64,000 nt of DNA, from positions 10,327,501-10,391,500 of the forward strand of contig CAXIWW010000817.1 of the NCBI GenBank assembly GCA_964036315.1. The letters run 5' to 3'. Each line of letters begins with the position of its first letter. Position 1 is the first letter of the stretch. Below the pieces are notes generated by a model. It was given only the letters and a program-made list of their open reading frames with translations, made no database searches and was not told the DNA's origin. Positions 25,011 to 35,739 of the stretch are shown piece by piece. Position numbers and translations under genes: made by a program. Source of the stretch: Acanthosepion esculentum. Taxonomy: Eukaryota > Mollusca > Cephalopoda > Sepiida > Sepiidae.

Positions 25011-26194
25011 CCCAGGGGACAGTCACAGAAAGTCCCACGGAGACGACCTACAGTCCCAGAAAGTCCCAAGCAGACGCCCCCCACCAAGGAGACAAACCCA
25101 GAAATTCCCACGCAGACGACCCCTCGTCCCAGAAAGTCCCACGCAGACGACCCCCCACCCAGGAGACAGTCCCAGAAAGTCCCACGCAGACGAGCCCAGT
25201 CCCAGAAAGTCCCACGCAGACGACCCCCACCCAGGAGACAGTCCCAGAAAGTCCCAGGCAGGCGACACCCAGTCTCAGAAAGTCCCAGGTAGACGACTCC
25301 CCACCCAGGAGACAGTCCCAGATAGTCCCACAGAGACGACCCACCACCCAGGAGAGAGTCCAAAAAAGACCCACGCAGACGACCGCGAGTCCCAGAAAGT
25401 CCCATACAGACAAAGCCCCACCCAGGTGACAGTCCCAGAAAGTAACACGCAGACGACCCCCAGCCCCAGAAAGTCCCACGCAGACGACCTCCAGTCCCAC
25501 AATGTCCTACGCAGAAGACACCCCCACCCAGGGGACAGTCCCAGAAAGTCCCACGCAGACGACCCCCCACCCATGAGACAGTCCCAGAAAGTCCCACGGA
25601 GACGACCCACAGTCCCAGAAAGTCCAACGCAAACGACCCCCATCCATGAGACCGTCCCAGAAAATCCCACGCAGACGACCCCTAGTCCCAGAAAGTCCCA
25701 GGCAGACGACCCCCAGACAGGAGACAGTCCCAGAAAGTCCCACGCAGACGACCCCCAGTCCCAGAAAGTCCCACGAAGACGACTCCCCACCCAGGAGACA
25801 GACCCAGAAAGTCCCACGCAGACGACACCCCACCCAGGAGACAATCCCAGAAAGACCCACCAGACGGACCCCTGTCTCAGAAAGTCCCACGCAGACGACT
25901 CCCCACCCAGGAGACAGTCCCAGAAAGACCCACGCAGACGACCCCCAGTCCCAGAAAGTCCCACGCAGACGAGTCACAGTCCCAGAAATTCCCACGTAGA
26001 CGACCCCCCACCCAGGAGACAGTCCCAGAAAGTTACACGGAGACGACTCCCAGTCCCACAAAGTCCCACGCAGACGATCCCCAGTCCAAGAAAGTCCCAC
26101 GCAGAAGACCCCCCACGCAGTAGACAGTCCCAGAAAGTCCAACGCAGACGACCCCCAGTCCCAGAAAGTCCCACGCAGACGAACCCCCACCCCA
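25011..26194 (+). repeat. Right flank of A1 up to the A/B1 junction
   Basis: Ordinary 31- and 43-bp family A monomers without an obvious local HOR. Variants near the end include GTTACACGGAGACGAC at about 26033 and CACGCAGTAGACAG at about 26114. The array stops at about 26194, where CACCCCAT is followed directly by B sequence CAGCAATCTCAGGCTGC. No flanking unique DNA or target-site duplication is visible at the switch. Confidence 0.85.
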
Positions 26195-27120
26195 TCAGCA
26201 ATCTCAGGCTGCTGCAAGCCGAATTCTCCTGACTCTTTTGTGCAAATTGCCTTACAAGCAATCCCAGGCGTCTACGAGCCGACTTCTCTTGTCTCTTTTG
26301 TGAAAATTGCCTTAAAAGCAATCTCAGGCTGCTACAAAACGACATCTTTTGTCTCTTTTTTAAAAACTGCCTTACAATCAATATCAGCCAGCTACAAGCC
26401 GAATACGCCTGGCTATTTTGTGAAACTGCCATTCAAGCAATCTCAAGCCTCTACAAATCGACATATGCTGGCTCTTTTGTTACAACTGCCTTACAAGCAA
26501 TCTCAGGCTTCAGTAATATGAATTATCCTGGCTTTGGTGCGAATTGCCTTACAAGCAATCCCAGGCGGCTACGAGACGATTTCTCGTGGCCCTTTTATGG
26601 CAACTGCCTTACAAGAAATCTCAGGCTGACACAAGCCGAATTCTCATTGGGCTTTTGTGACAACTGCCTTAGAAGAAATGTCAGGCTGCTACGAGCCGAC
26701 TTCTCTTGGCTCTTTTGTGAAACTGCCTTACAAGCAATCCCAGGCAGCTACGAGCCGATTTCTCCTGGCTCATTTGTGGCAACTGCCTTACAAGCAATCT
26801 CATGCTCCAGCAAACCGAATTCTCCTGGCTCTTTTGTGCAAATTGCCTTACAAGCAATCCCAGGCGTCTACGAGGCAACTTCTCTTGTCCGTTTTTTAAA
26901 AACTGCCTTAAAAGCAATCTTTGATTGCTACAAAACGACATCTTTTGTCTCTTTTTTAAAAACTTCCTTACAATCAATCTCAGCCTGCTACAAGCCGAAT
27001 ACGCCTGGCTCTTTTGTGAAACTGCCTTACAAGCAATCTCAGGCTGCCGCTAGTCCAATTCTCCTGACATTTTGTGCCAATTGAATTACAAGCAATCCCA
27101 GTCTGCTATGAGCCGATTTC

Positions 27121-27480
27121 TCCTGGCTCTTTTGTGGCAACTGCCTTACAAGAAATCTCAGGCTGCTACAAGCCAAATTCTCCTGGCGCTTTTGTGACAA
27201 CTGCCTTACAAGCAATGTCAGGCTGCTACGAGCCGACTTCTCTTGGCTCTTTTGTGAAAACTGCCTTACAAGCAATGTCAGGCTGCTACGAGCCGACTTC
27301 TCCTGGGTCTTTTGTGGCAACTGCCTTACAAGAAATCTCAGGCTGCTACAAGCCGAATTCTCCTGGCGCTTTTGTGACAACTGCCTTACAAGCAATTTCA
27401 GGCTGCTACGAGCCGACTTCTCATGGCTCTTTTGTGAAAACTGCCTTACAAGCAATGTCAGGCTGCTACAAGCCGACTTC
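27121..27480 (+). repeat. 180-bp (three-monomer) tandem duplication in B1
   Basis: The three-monomer string TCCTGGCTCTTTTGTGGCAA, then the AAATCTC monomer, then the CGCTTTTGTGACAA/GCAATGTC monomer at 27121-27300 is repeated at 27301-27480 with a few substitutions. Confidence 0.8.
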
Positions 27481-28146
27481 CCTTGCTCTTTTGTGAAAAC
27501 TGCCTTACAATTAATATCAGGCCGCTACAAATCGACATCTCCTGTCTCATTTGTGACAACTGCCTTACAAGTAATATCAAGCTGCTACAAAACGACATCT
27601 CCTGTCTCTTTTGTTAAACTGCCGTACAAGCAATCTCAGGCTGATACAAGCCGAATACGCCTGGCTCTTTTGTGAAACTGCCTTGCAATCAATCTCAGGC
27701 CGCTACAAATCGACATCTCCTGTCTCTTTTGTGAAAACTGCCTTACAAGCAATCTCAGGCTGCAGCCAGGACAGTTCTCCTGACGTTTTTGTGCCAATTG
27801 CCTTAAAAGCAATCCCAGGCGGCTACATGCCGATTTCTCCTGGCTCTTTTGTTCTAACTGCCTTACAGGCAATCTCAGGCTGCTACAAGCCGAATTCTCC
27901 TGGTTCTATTGTGACAACTGCCTTAAAAACAATCTCAGGCTGCAGCAATCCCAATTCTCCAAGATTTTATTGCCAATTGCCTTACAAGAAATCCCAGGCG
28001 GCTACGAGCCGATTTCCTCTGACTCATTTGTGGCAACTACCTTACAAGCAAACAGAGGCGGCTACGAACCGATTTCTCCTGGCCCTTCTGTGGCAACTGC
28101 CTTACAATAAATCTCATGCTGCTACAAGCCAAATTCTCATGGCACT

Positions 28147-28430
28147 TTTGTGCAATTTGCCTTACAAGCAATCCCAGGCGTCTACGAACCGACTTCTCTT
28201 GTCTCTTTTGTGAAATCTGCCTTAAAAGCAATCTCAGGCTGCTACAAATCGACATATCCTGGCTCATTTGTGACAACTGCAAAACAAGCAATCTCAGGCT
28301 GCTTCAAGCCGAATTCTCCGGGCTCTTTTGTGCAATTTGCCTTACAAGCAATCCCAGGCGTCTACGAACCGACTTCTCTTGTCTCTTTTGTGAAATCTGC
28401 CTTAAAAGCAATCTCAGGCTGCTACAAACG
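28147..28430 (+). repeat. Second 180-bp local duplication in B1
   Basis: A run starting TTTTGTGCAATTTGCC at 28147 is repeated exactly 180 bp later at 28327 and matches for about 100 bp through GTGAAATCTGCC and CAGGCTGCTACAAA, so three-monomer exchanges recur in this family. Confidence 0.8.
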
Positions 28431-29589
28431 ACATCTCCTGTCTCTTTTTTTTAAACTGCCTTACAAGCAATCTCAGCCTGCTACAAGCCGAATACGCATG
28501 GCTCTTTTGTGAAACTGCCTTACAAGAATCTCAGGCCGCTACAAATCGACATATGCTGGCTCTTTTGTTACAACTACCTTACAAGCATTCTCAGGCTGCA
28601 GCAATATGAATTCCTTTGGCTTTTTGTGCGAATTGTCTTACAAGCAATCCCAGGCGACTACGAGCCGTTTTCTCCTGGCCCTTATGTGGCAACTGCCTTA
28701 CAAGAAATGTCAGGCTGCTATGAGACGACTTCTCTTGGCTCTTTTGTGAAAACTGCCTTACAAGTAATATCAGGCTGCTACAAGACGACATCTCCTCTCT
28801 CTTTTGTGAAACTGCCTTACAAGCAATCTCAGGCCGCTACAAGCTGAATACGTCTGGCTCATTTGTGAAATTGCATTGCAAGAAATATCAGGCTGCTACA
28901 AATCATCATCTCCTTCTCTTTTGTGACAACTGCCTTACAAGCAATCTCAGTCTGCCGCCAGCACAGTTCTCCTGACTTTTTGTGCCAATTGCCTTAAAAG
29001 AAATCCCAGGCGGCTAAGTGCCGATTTCTCCTGGCTCTTTTGTGGTAACTGCTGTACAAGCAATCTCAGGGCGCTACAAATCGACATATCCTGGCTCTTA
29101 TGTGACAACTGCTTTACAAGCAATCTCAGGCTGCCGTTAGTCCAATTCTCCTGATTTTTTGTGCTAATTGCCTTACAAGCAATCCCCGGCTGCTACGAAC
29201 CGATTTCTCCTGGCTCATTTGTGGTATCTGCCTTACAAGCATTCTCAGGCTGCAGCAATATGAATTCTCCTGGCTTTTTGTGCGTATTGACTAACAAGCA
29301 ATCCCAAGCGGCTACGATCCGATTTCTCCTGGCTCATTTGTGGCAACTGCCTTACAAGCAATCTCAGGCTGCTGCAAGCCGAATTCTCCTGGCTTACAAA
29401 TTGCCTTAAAAGCAAGCCCAGTCGTCTACGAACCGACTTCTCTTGTCTCTTTTGTGAAAACTGCCTTAAAAGCAATCTCAGACTCCTACAAGACGACATC
29501 TCCTGTCTCTTTTTTTAAAACTGCCTTACAATCAATCTCAGCCTGCAACAAGCCGAATACGTCGGGCTTTTTTGTGACAACAGCCTTAC

Positions 29590-30180
29590 TGAGATTACTT
29601 TTAGGCAGTTTTCACAAAAGAGGAGATGACGATTTGTAGCAGCCTGATATTGCTTGCAAGGCAATTTCACAAAAGAGTCAGGCGTATTCGGCTTGTAGCG
29701 GCCTGAGATTGCTTGTAAGGCAGTTTCACAAAAGAGACAGTAGATGTCGTTTTGTAGCAGCCTGATATTACTTGTAAGGCAGTTTTCACAAAAGAGTCAG
29801 GAGAAGTCGGCTCGTAGCACCCTGACATTGCTTGTAAGGAAGTTGTCACAAAAGCCCCAGGAGAATTCGGCTTGTAGCAGCCTGAGATTTCTTGTAAGGC
29901 AGTTGCCACAAAAGAGCCTGGGGAAATCGGCTCGTACGCGCCTGGGATTGCTTGTAAGGCAATTTGCACAAAAAGCCAGGAGAATTCATATTGCTGCAGC
30001 CTGAGAATGCTTGTAAGGCAGATGCCACAAATTAGCCAGGAGAAATCGGTTCATAGCAGCCTGGGATTGCTTGTAAGGCAATTGGCACAAAAAGTCAGGA
30101 GAAGTGGACTAGCGGCAGCCTGAGACTGCTTGTAAGGCAGCTGTCACAAAAGAGCCAGGATATGTCGATTTGTAGCGGCC
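29590..30180 (-). repeat. Satellite family B, array B1, inverted tail
   Basis: At about 29590 the 60-bp monomers switch orientation: CAGCCTTAC is followed by TGAGATTACTTTTAGGCAG, the reverse complement of a B monomer. About ten monomers follow in reverse orientation and end at 30180 against element C1. Read on the minus strand, the tail has the same monomer order as forward stretches near 29065-29290 and 41955-42260: CGACATATCCTGG, then CCGCTAGTCC, then GCTATGAACCG, then GCAGCAATATGAATTC, then GCGTACGAGCCG. It is therefore an inverted copy of a B higher-order segment and not a random set of monomers. Confidence 0.92.
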
Positions 30181-30577
30181 GACAAATCAAATAATTGCAC
30201 ACAATTTGATACCCATTTGAAAATATTTCTTTTACTGGAAAAATTTATAAACAAGTGAAATATGACTGATTTCCCAGTTTAGGGACGCATGACAATTTCC
30301 GCAAATGAGCAAACACAAGTCCCCATACCTTTGAATTTAGACTCGACTATAATCAAGGTGTCGAAAAAACTTTTGTAATTAAGAATAAGTCAAGATATTC
30401 CCGAAAATTGGACAGCAATATTTTGTGGATTCTATAAAAAGGCAAAATTAGAATTGCAGTCTTATTGTGCACACTGGAATTCGGACGCTGTAAATTGTCA
30501 GACGACATACCGCGCACCTGGTGAAAGCTGTACTTTTTACAATCTGACCAAATGAAATTCCAGACAATTGGACACCA
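30181..30577 (+). repeat. AT-rich 395-bp element C, copy C1
   Basis: One near-complete unit of a family present at five or more sites. It starts with GACAAATCAAATAATTGCAC and runs through AAATATGACTGATTTCCC, AATTTCCGCAAATGAGC, GGTGTCGAAAAAACTTTTG, TTTTGTGGATTCTATAAAAA and ACTGGAATTCGGACGCTG to CAATCTGACCAAATG. A short piece of the next unit (ACAATTGGACACCAA) follows before D1. It is markedly more AT-rich than the arrays and has no internal short-period repeat. No coding potential above 80 codons is visible. It sits between inverted B and D and acts as a linker in the layout. A transposon-remnant origin is possible but not shown. Confidence 0.85.
30433..30460 (+). promoter_or_regulatory. TATA/initiator-like motif pair in C1 (candidate only)
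   Basis: TATAAAAAGG at 30433-30442 is followed 25 bp downstream by GCAGTC, with A at 30458, resembling an arthropod-type initiator (TCAKTY) at five of six positions. Matching pairs are at 55383 (intact), 54988 (TATA intact, GCATTC) and 55778 (TATAAAAAAG, GGAGTC). In C2 the box is degraded to GATAAAACGG near 39826. In AT-rich DNA such a match can arise by chance, and no transcript evidence is available. Confidence 0.2.
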
Positions 30578-33500
30578 ACAGATCAGAAGCCATGCTGCCT
30601 GACGTAGTCTAAAATCTTACATTGGACGCTCAAATATGGACCAGAAACCAACTTATCAGAGGCCATGCTGCATGACGTAGTTTATCTTTTTACATTAGAC
30701 GCTCAAATATGCACAAGAAACCAAGAGATCAGAAGCAGGGCTGCTGGTCGTAGTGTATCATCTTACACAAGACGCTCAAATATGGACCGGAAGCCAAGAG
30801 GTCAGAGTCCATTCTGCTGGACGTAGTCTAAAATCTTACATTAGACGCTAAAATATGGACCGCAAACCAACCGATCAGAGGCCATGCTGCTGGTCGTAGT
30901 TTATCTTTTTACATTAGACGCTCAAATATGAACCAGGAAACAACAGATCAGAATCATGGCTGCTGGACGTTGTCTATCATCTTACATAAGACGCTCAAAT
31001 ATGGACCGGAAACGAACAGGTCAGAGACCATGCTGCTGGACGTAGTCTAATATCTTACATTAGACGCTCAAATATGGACCGGAAACCAACAGATCAGAGG
31101 CCATGCTGCTGGACGTAATTTATCTTTTTACATTAGACGCTCAAATATGCACCAGAAACCAAGAGATCAGAAACAGGGCTGCTGGACGTAGTGTATCATC
31201 TTACACAAGACGCTCAAATATGGACCGTAAAGCAACAGATCAGAGGCCATGCTGCTGGTCGTAGTTTATCTTTTTACATTAGACGCTCAAATATGCACCA
31301 GAAACCAAGAGATCAGAATCATGGCTGCTGGACGTAGTGTATCATTTTACACAAGACGCTCAAATATGGACCGGAAGCCAACATGTCAGAGGCAATGCTG
31401 TTGGACGTCGTCTAAAATCTTACATTAGACGCTCAAATATGTACGGCAAACCAACAAATCAGAGGCCATGCTGCTGGACGCAGTTTATCTTTTTAAATTA
31501 GACGCTCAAAATATGCACCAGAAACCAACAGATCAGAATCATGGCTGCTGGACGTAGTGTACCATCTTACACAAGACGCTCAAATATGGACCGGAAATCA
31601 ACAGGTCAGAGGCGATGCTGCTGGACGTAGTATATCTTTGTACATTAGACGCTCAAAAATTCACCAGAAACCAAGATATCAGTAACAGGGCTGCTGGACG
31701 TAGTGTATAATCTTACACATGACGCTCAAATCTGGACCGGAAGCCAACAGGTCAGAGGTCATGCTGCAGGACGTAGTCAAATATCTTACATCAGACGCTC
31801 AAATATGGATCGGAAACCAAACGATCAGAGGCCATGCTGCTGGACGTAGTTTATCTTTTTACATTAGTCGCTCAAATATGCAGCAGAAACCAACAGATCA
31901 GAATCATGGCTGCTAGGCGTAGTGTATCATCTTACACAAGACGGTCAAATATGGACCGGAAGCTAACTGGTCAGAGGTCATGCTGCTGGACGTAGACTAA
32001 AATCTTACATTAGACGCCCAAATATGGAACGGAAACCAACAGATCAGATGCCATGCTGCTGGGCGTAGTTTATCTATTTACATTAGACGCTCAAATATGT
32101 ACAGAAACGAACAGATCAGAATCATGTCTGCTGGACGTAGTGTATCATTTTACACAATATGCTCAAATATGGACGGGAAGCCAACAGGTCAGAGGCCATG
32201 CTGCTGCATGTATTCTAAAATCTTACATTCGATGCTCAAATATGGACAGGATCCAACAGATCAGAGGCCATTCTGCTGGTCGTAGTTTATCTTTTTACAT
32301 TAGACGCTCAAATATGCACCAGAAACCAACAGATCAGAATCATGGCAGCTGGACGTAGTGTATATTCTTTCACAAGACGCTAAAATATGCATCGGAAACC
32401 AAGAGATCAGAAACAGGGCTGCTGGATGTAGTGCATCATCTTACACAAGACGCTCAAATATGGACGGGAAACCAACAGATCAGAGGCCATGCTGCTGGGC
32501 GTAGTTTATCTTTTTACATTAGACGCTCAAATACTTCATAAACCAACAGATCAGAAGCATGTCTCCGGGACGTAGTGTATCATCTTACACAAGACGCTCA
32601 AATATGGGCCGGAAGCCAACAGGTCAGAGGCCATGCTGCTCGACGTAGTCTAAAATGTTACATTGGACGCTCAAATATGGACCGGAAACCAACAGATAAG
32701 AGGCCATGTGACTTGACGTAGTTTATCTTTTTACATTAGAAGCTCAAATATGCACCAGAAAGCCAGAGATCAGAAACAGGGCTGCTGGACGTAGTGCATC
32801 ATCTTACACAAGATGCTCAAATATGGACCAGAAGCCAACAGGTCACAGGCCATGCTGCTGGACGTAGTCTAAAATCTTACATTAGACGCTCAAATATGTA
32901 CGGGAAACCAACAGATCAGAGGCCATGCTGCTGGACGTATTGTATCATCTTACACAAGACGTTCAAATATGGACCGGAAGCCAATAGGTCAGATGCCATG
33001 CTGCTGGTCGTAGTCTAATATCTTACATTAGAAGCTCAAATATGGACCGGAACAAACCGATCAGATGCCATGCTGCTGGACGTAGTTTATCTTTTTACAT
33101 TAGACGCTCAAATATGAACCAGAAAACAACAGATCAGAATCATGGCTGCTGGACGTACAGTATAATCTTACACAAGACGATCAAATATGGACCGGAAGCT
33201 AACAGGTCAGAGGCCATGCTGCTGGACGTAGTCTAAAATCTTACATTAGACGCTCAAATATGGACCGGAAACCAACAGATCAGAGGCCATGCTGCTAGTC
33301 GTAGTTTATCTTTTTACATTAGACGCTCAAATATGCACCAGAAACCAAGACATCAAAATCATGGCTGCTGGATGTTGTGTATCATCTTACACAAGACGCT
33401 CAAATATGGACCGGAAGCCAACAGGTCAGAGGCCATGCTGCTAGACGTAGTCTAATATCTTACATTAGACGCTAAAATATGGACCGGAAAACAACAGATC

Positions 33501-34140
33501 AGAGGCCATGCTGCTGGACGTAGTTTATTTTTTTACATTAGACGCTCTAATATGCACCAGAAACCAACAGATCAGAATCGTTGCTGCTGGACGTAGTGTA
33601 TCATCTTACACAAGACGCTCAAATATGGACCGGAAGCCAACAGGTCAGAGGCCATGCTGATAGACGTAGTCTAAACCTTACATTAGACGCTCAAATATGG
33701 ACCGGAAACCATCATATCAGAGGCCATGCTGTTGGATGTAGTTTATCTTTTTACATTAGACGCTCAAATATGCACCAGAATCCAACAGATCAGAGGCCGT
33801 GCTGCTGAATGTATTCTAAAATCTTATATTCGATGCTCAAATATGGACCGGAAACCAACAGATCAGAGGCCATGCTGCTGGTCGTAGTTTATCTTTTTAC
33901 ATTAGACGCTCAAATATGCACCAGAATCCAAGATATCAGAAACAGGGCTGCTGGAAGTAGTGTATCATTTTACACAAAACCCTCAAATATGGACCGGAAG
34001 CCAACAGGTCAGAGGCCATGCTGCTGGACGTAGTCTAAAATCTTACATTAGACGCTCAAATATGGACCGGAAACCAACAGATCAGAGGCCATGCTGCTGG
34101 GCGTAGTGCATCATCTTACACAAGACGCTCAAATATGGAC

Positions 34141-34600
34141 CGGAAGCCAACAGGTCAGAGTCAATGCTGCTGGACGTAGTCTAAAATCTTACATTAGACG
34201 CTCAAATATGACCGGAAAACTACAGGTCAGAGGCCATGCTGCTGGTCGTAGTTTATCTTTTTACATTAGACGCTCAAAATATGCACCAGAAACCAAGAGA
34301 TCAGAATCATTGCTGCTGGACGTAGTGTATCATCTTACACAAGACGCTCAAATATGGACCGGAAGTCAACAGGTCAGAGTCAATGCTGCTGGACGTAGTC
34401 TAAAATCTTACATTAGACGCTCAAATATGACCGGAAAACTACAGGTCAGAGGCCATGCTGCTGGTCGTAGTTTATCTTTTTACATTAGACGCTCAAAATA
34501 TGCACCAGAAACCAAGAGATCAGAATCATTGCTGCTGGACGTAGTGTATCATCTTACACAAGACGCTCAAATATGGACCGGAAGTCAACAGGTCAGAGGC
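34141..34600 (+). repeat. Near-identical adjacent 219-bp HOR units in D1
   Basis: A unit containing the unusual one-base-shorter monomer CTCAAATATGACCGG and the variant CAGAGTCAATGCTGC is repeated at an exact 219-bp offset (34201 to 34420), differing at one or a few bases. This is direct evidence that the trimer, not the monomer, is the amplifying unit here. Confidence 0.85.
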
Positions 34601-35739
34601 CATGCTGCTGGGCGTAGTCTAAAATCTTACATTAGATGCTCAAATATGGAACGGAAACCAACAGTTCTGAGGCCATGCTGCTGGACGTAGTTTATCTTTT
34701 TACATTAGACGCTCAAATATGCACCAGAAACCAATAGATCAGAATCATGGCTGCTGGACGTAGTGTATCATCTTACAGAAGACACTCTAATATGGACCGG
34801 AAGCCTACAGGTCAGAGGGCATGCTGCTGGATATATGCTAAAATCTTACGTTAGACGCTCAAATGTGGAACGGAAACCAACAATTCTGAGGCCATGCTGC
34901 AGGGTGTAGTTTATCTTTTTATATTAGACGCTCAAATATGCACCAGAAACCAAGAGATCAGAAACAGTGCTGCTGGACGTAGTGTATCATCTACACAAAA
35001 CGCTCAAATATGGACCGGAAGCCAACAGGTCAGAGGCCATGTGGCTGGACGTAGTCTAAAATCTTACATTAGACGCTCAAATATGGACGGGAAACCAACA
35101 GGTCAGAGGCCATGCTGCTGGTCGTAGTTTATCTTTTTACATTAGAAGCTCAAATATGTACCAGAAACCAACAGATCAGAATCATGGCTGCTGGACGTAG
35201 TGTATCACCTTACACAAGACGCTCAAATATGGACCGAAATCCAACAGGTCAGAGACTATGCTGCTGGACGTACTCTAAAATCTTACATTTAGACGCTCAA
35301 ATATGGATCGGAAACCAACAGATCAGAGGCTGTGCTGCTGGTCGTAGTTTATCTTTTTATATTAGACGCTCAAAATATGGACCGGAAACCAAGAGATCAG
35401 AATCATGGCTGCTGGACGTAGTGTATCATCTTACACAAGACGCTCAAATATGGACCGGAAGCCAACAGGTCAGAGGCAATGCTGCTGGACGTAGTCTAAA
35501 ATCTTACATTAGACGCTCAAATATGGACCGGAAACCTACAGATCAGAGGCCATGCTGCTGGACGTAGTTTATCTTTTTACATTAGACGCTCAAAATATGC
35601 ACCAGAAACCAACAGATAAGAATAATTGCTGCTGGACCTAGTGTATCATCTTACACAAGACGCTCAAATATGGACCGGAAGCCAACAGGTCAGAGGCCAT
35701 GCAGCTGGACGTAGTCTAAAATCTTACATTGGACGCTCA

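Larger units (their letters stand above)
1..26194 (+). repeat. Satellite family A, array A1 (31/43-bp composite minisatellite)
   Basis: A continuous tandem array that enters the window already in progress. Every monomer carries the core AGTCCCACGCAGACGAC and ends in CAGTCCCAGAA. The short form is 31 bp. The long form is 42-43 bp and has an extra 12-bp block of the type CACCCAGGAGAC between core and tail. The 43-bp consensus contains about 44% C, 21% G, 30% A and only 5% T on the + strand, so the array has extreme strand asymmetry and is about 65% GC. Neither strand of the consensus contains a stop codon, which produces long spurious open frames in all six frames. Common monomer variants change CACGCAG to CATGCAG or CCAAGCAG, GAAAGTCCC to GAAAGACCC, and CAGTCCCAG to CAGTCCTAG. 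All monomers I read are in one orientation. I infer a non-coding satellite. The family is not one I recognise by name. Confidence 0.95.
26195..29589 (+). repeat. Satellite family B, array B1, forward part (60-bp monomer)
   Basis: Tandem 60-bp monomers built from CTGCCTTACAAGCAATCTC, AGGCTGCTACAAGCCG, AATTCTCCTGGCTCTTTTG and TGACAA. Variants fall into classes: GCAATCCCAGGCG with CTACGAGCCGATTTC; GCAATGTCAGGC with CGAGCCGACTTCTCTTGG; CGACATCTCCTGTCTC; and about 58-bp forms with GCAGCAATATGAATTC. Because 60 is divisible by three, two forward frames stay open with a 20-codon period; the third usually has TGA in TTTTGTGACAA. Some frames exceed 180 codons. Frame-independent variation, start codons that are only conserved monomer ATGs, and the lack of any gene context lead me to treat this as non-coding. 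Many monomers hold GAATTC, so an EcoRI ladder is expected. Confidence 0.93.

Noticed and set aside
1..26194. CRISPR-like array of about 31-bp repeats
   Set aside because: There are no unique spacers; the material between repeat cores is itself repeated. No cas genes are present.
27611..28213. 200-codon forward frame in B1 with a perfect 20-residue period, resembling an adhesin- or antigen-like repeat protein
   Set aside because: The 60-bp period alone preserves the frame. A second forward frame is also open, substitutions do not favour one frame, and neighbouring 58-bp monomers break it.
30181..30577. Element C as a tRNA-derived SINE or intact transposon
   Set aside because: I saw no Pol III A/B box pair, poly-A tail, terminal inverted repeats or target-site duplications, and C forms a 395-bp tandem array at 54741-56156. 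A remnant of an LTR or other element cannot be excluded.
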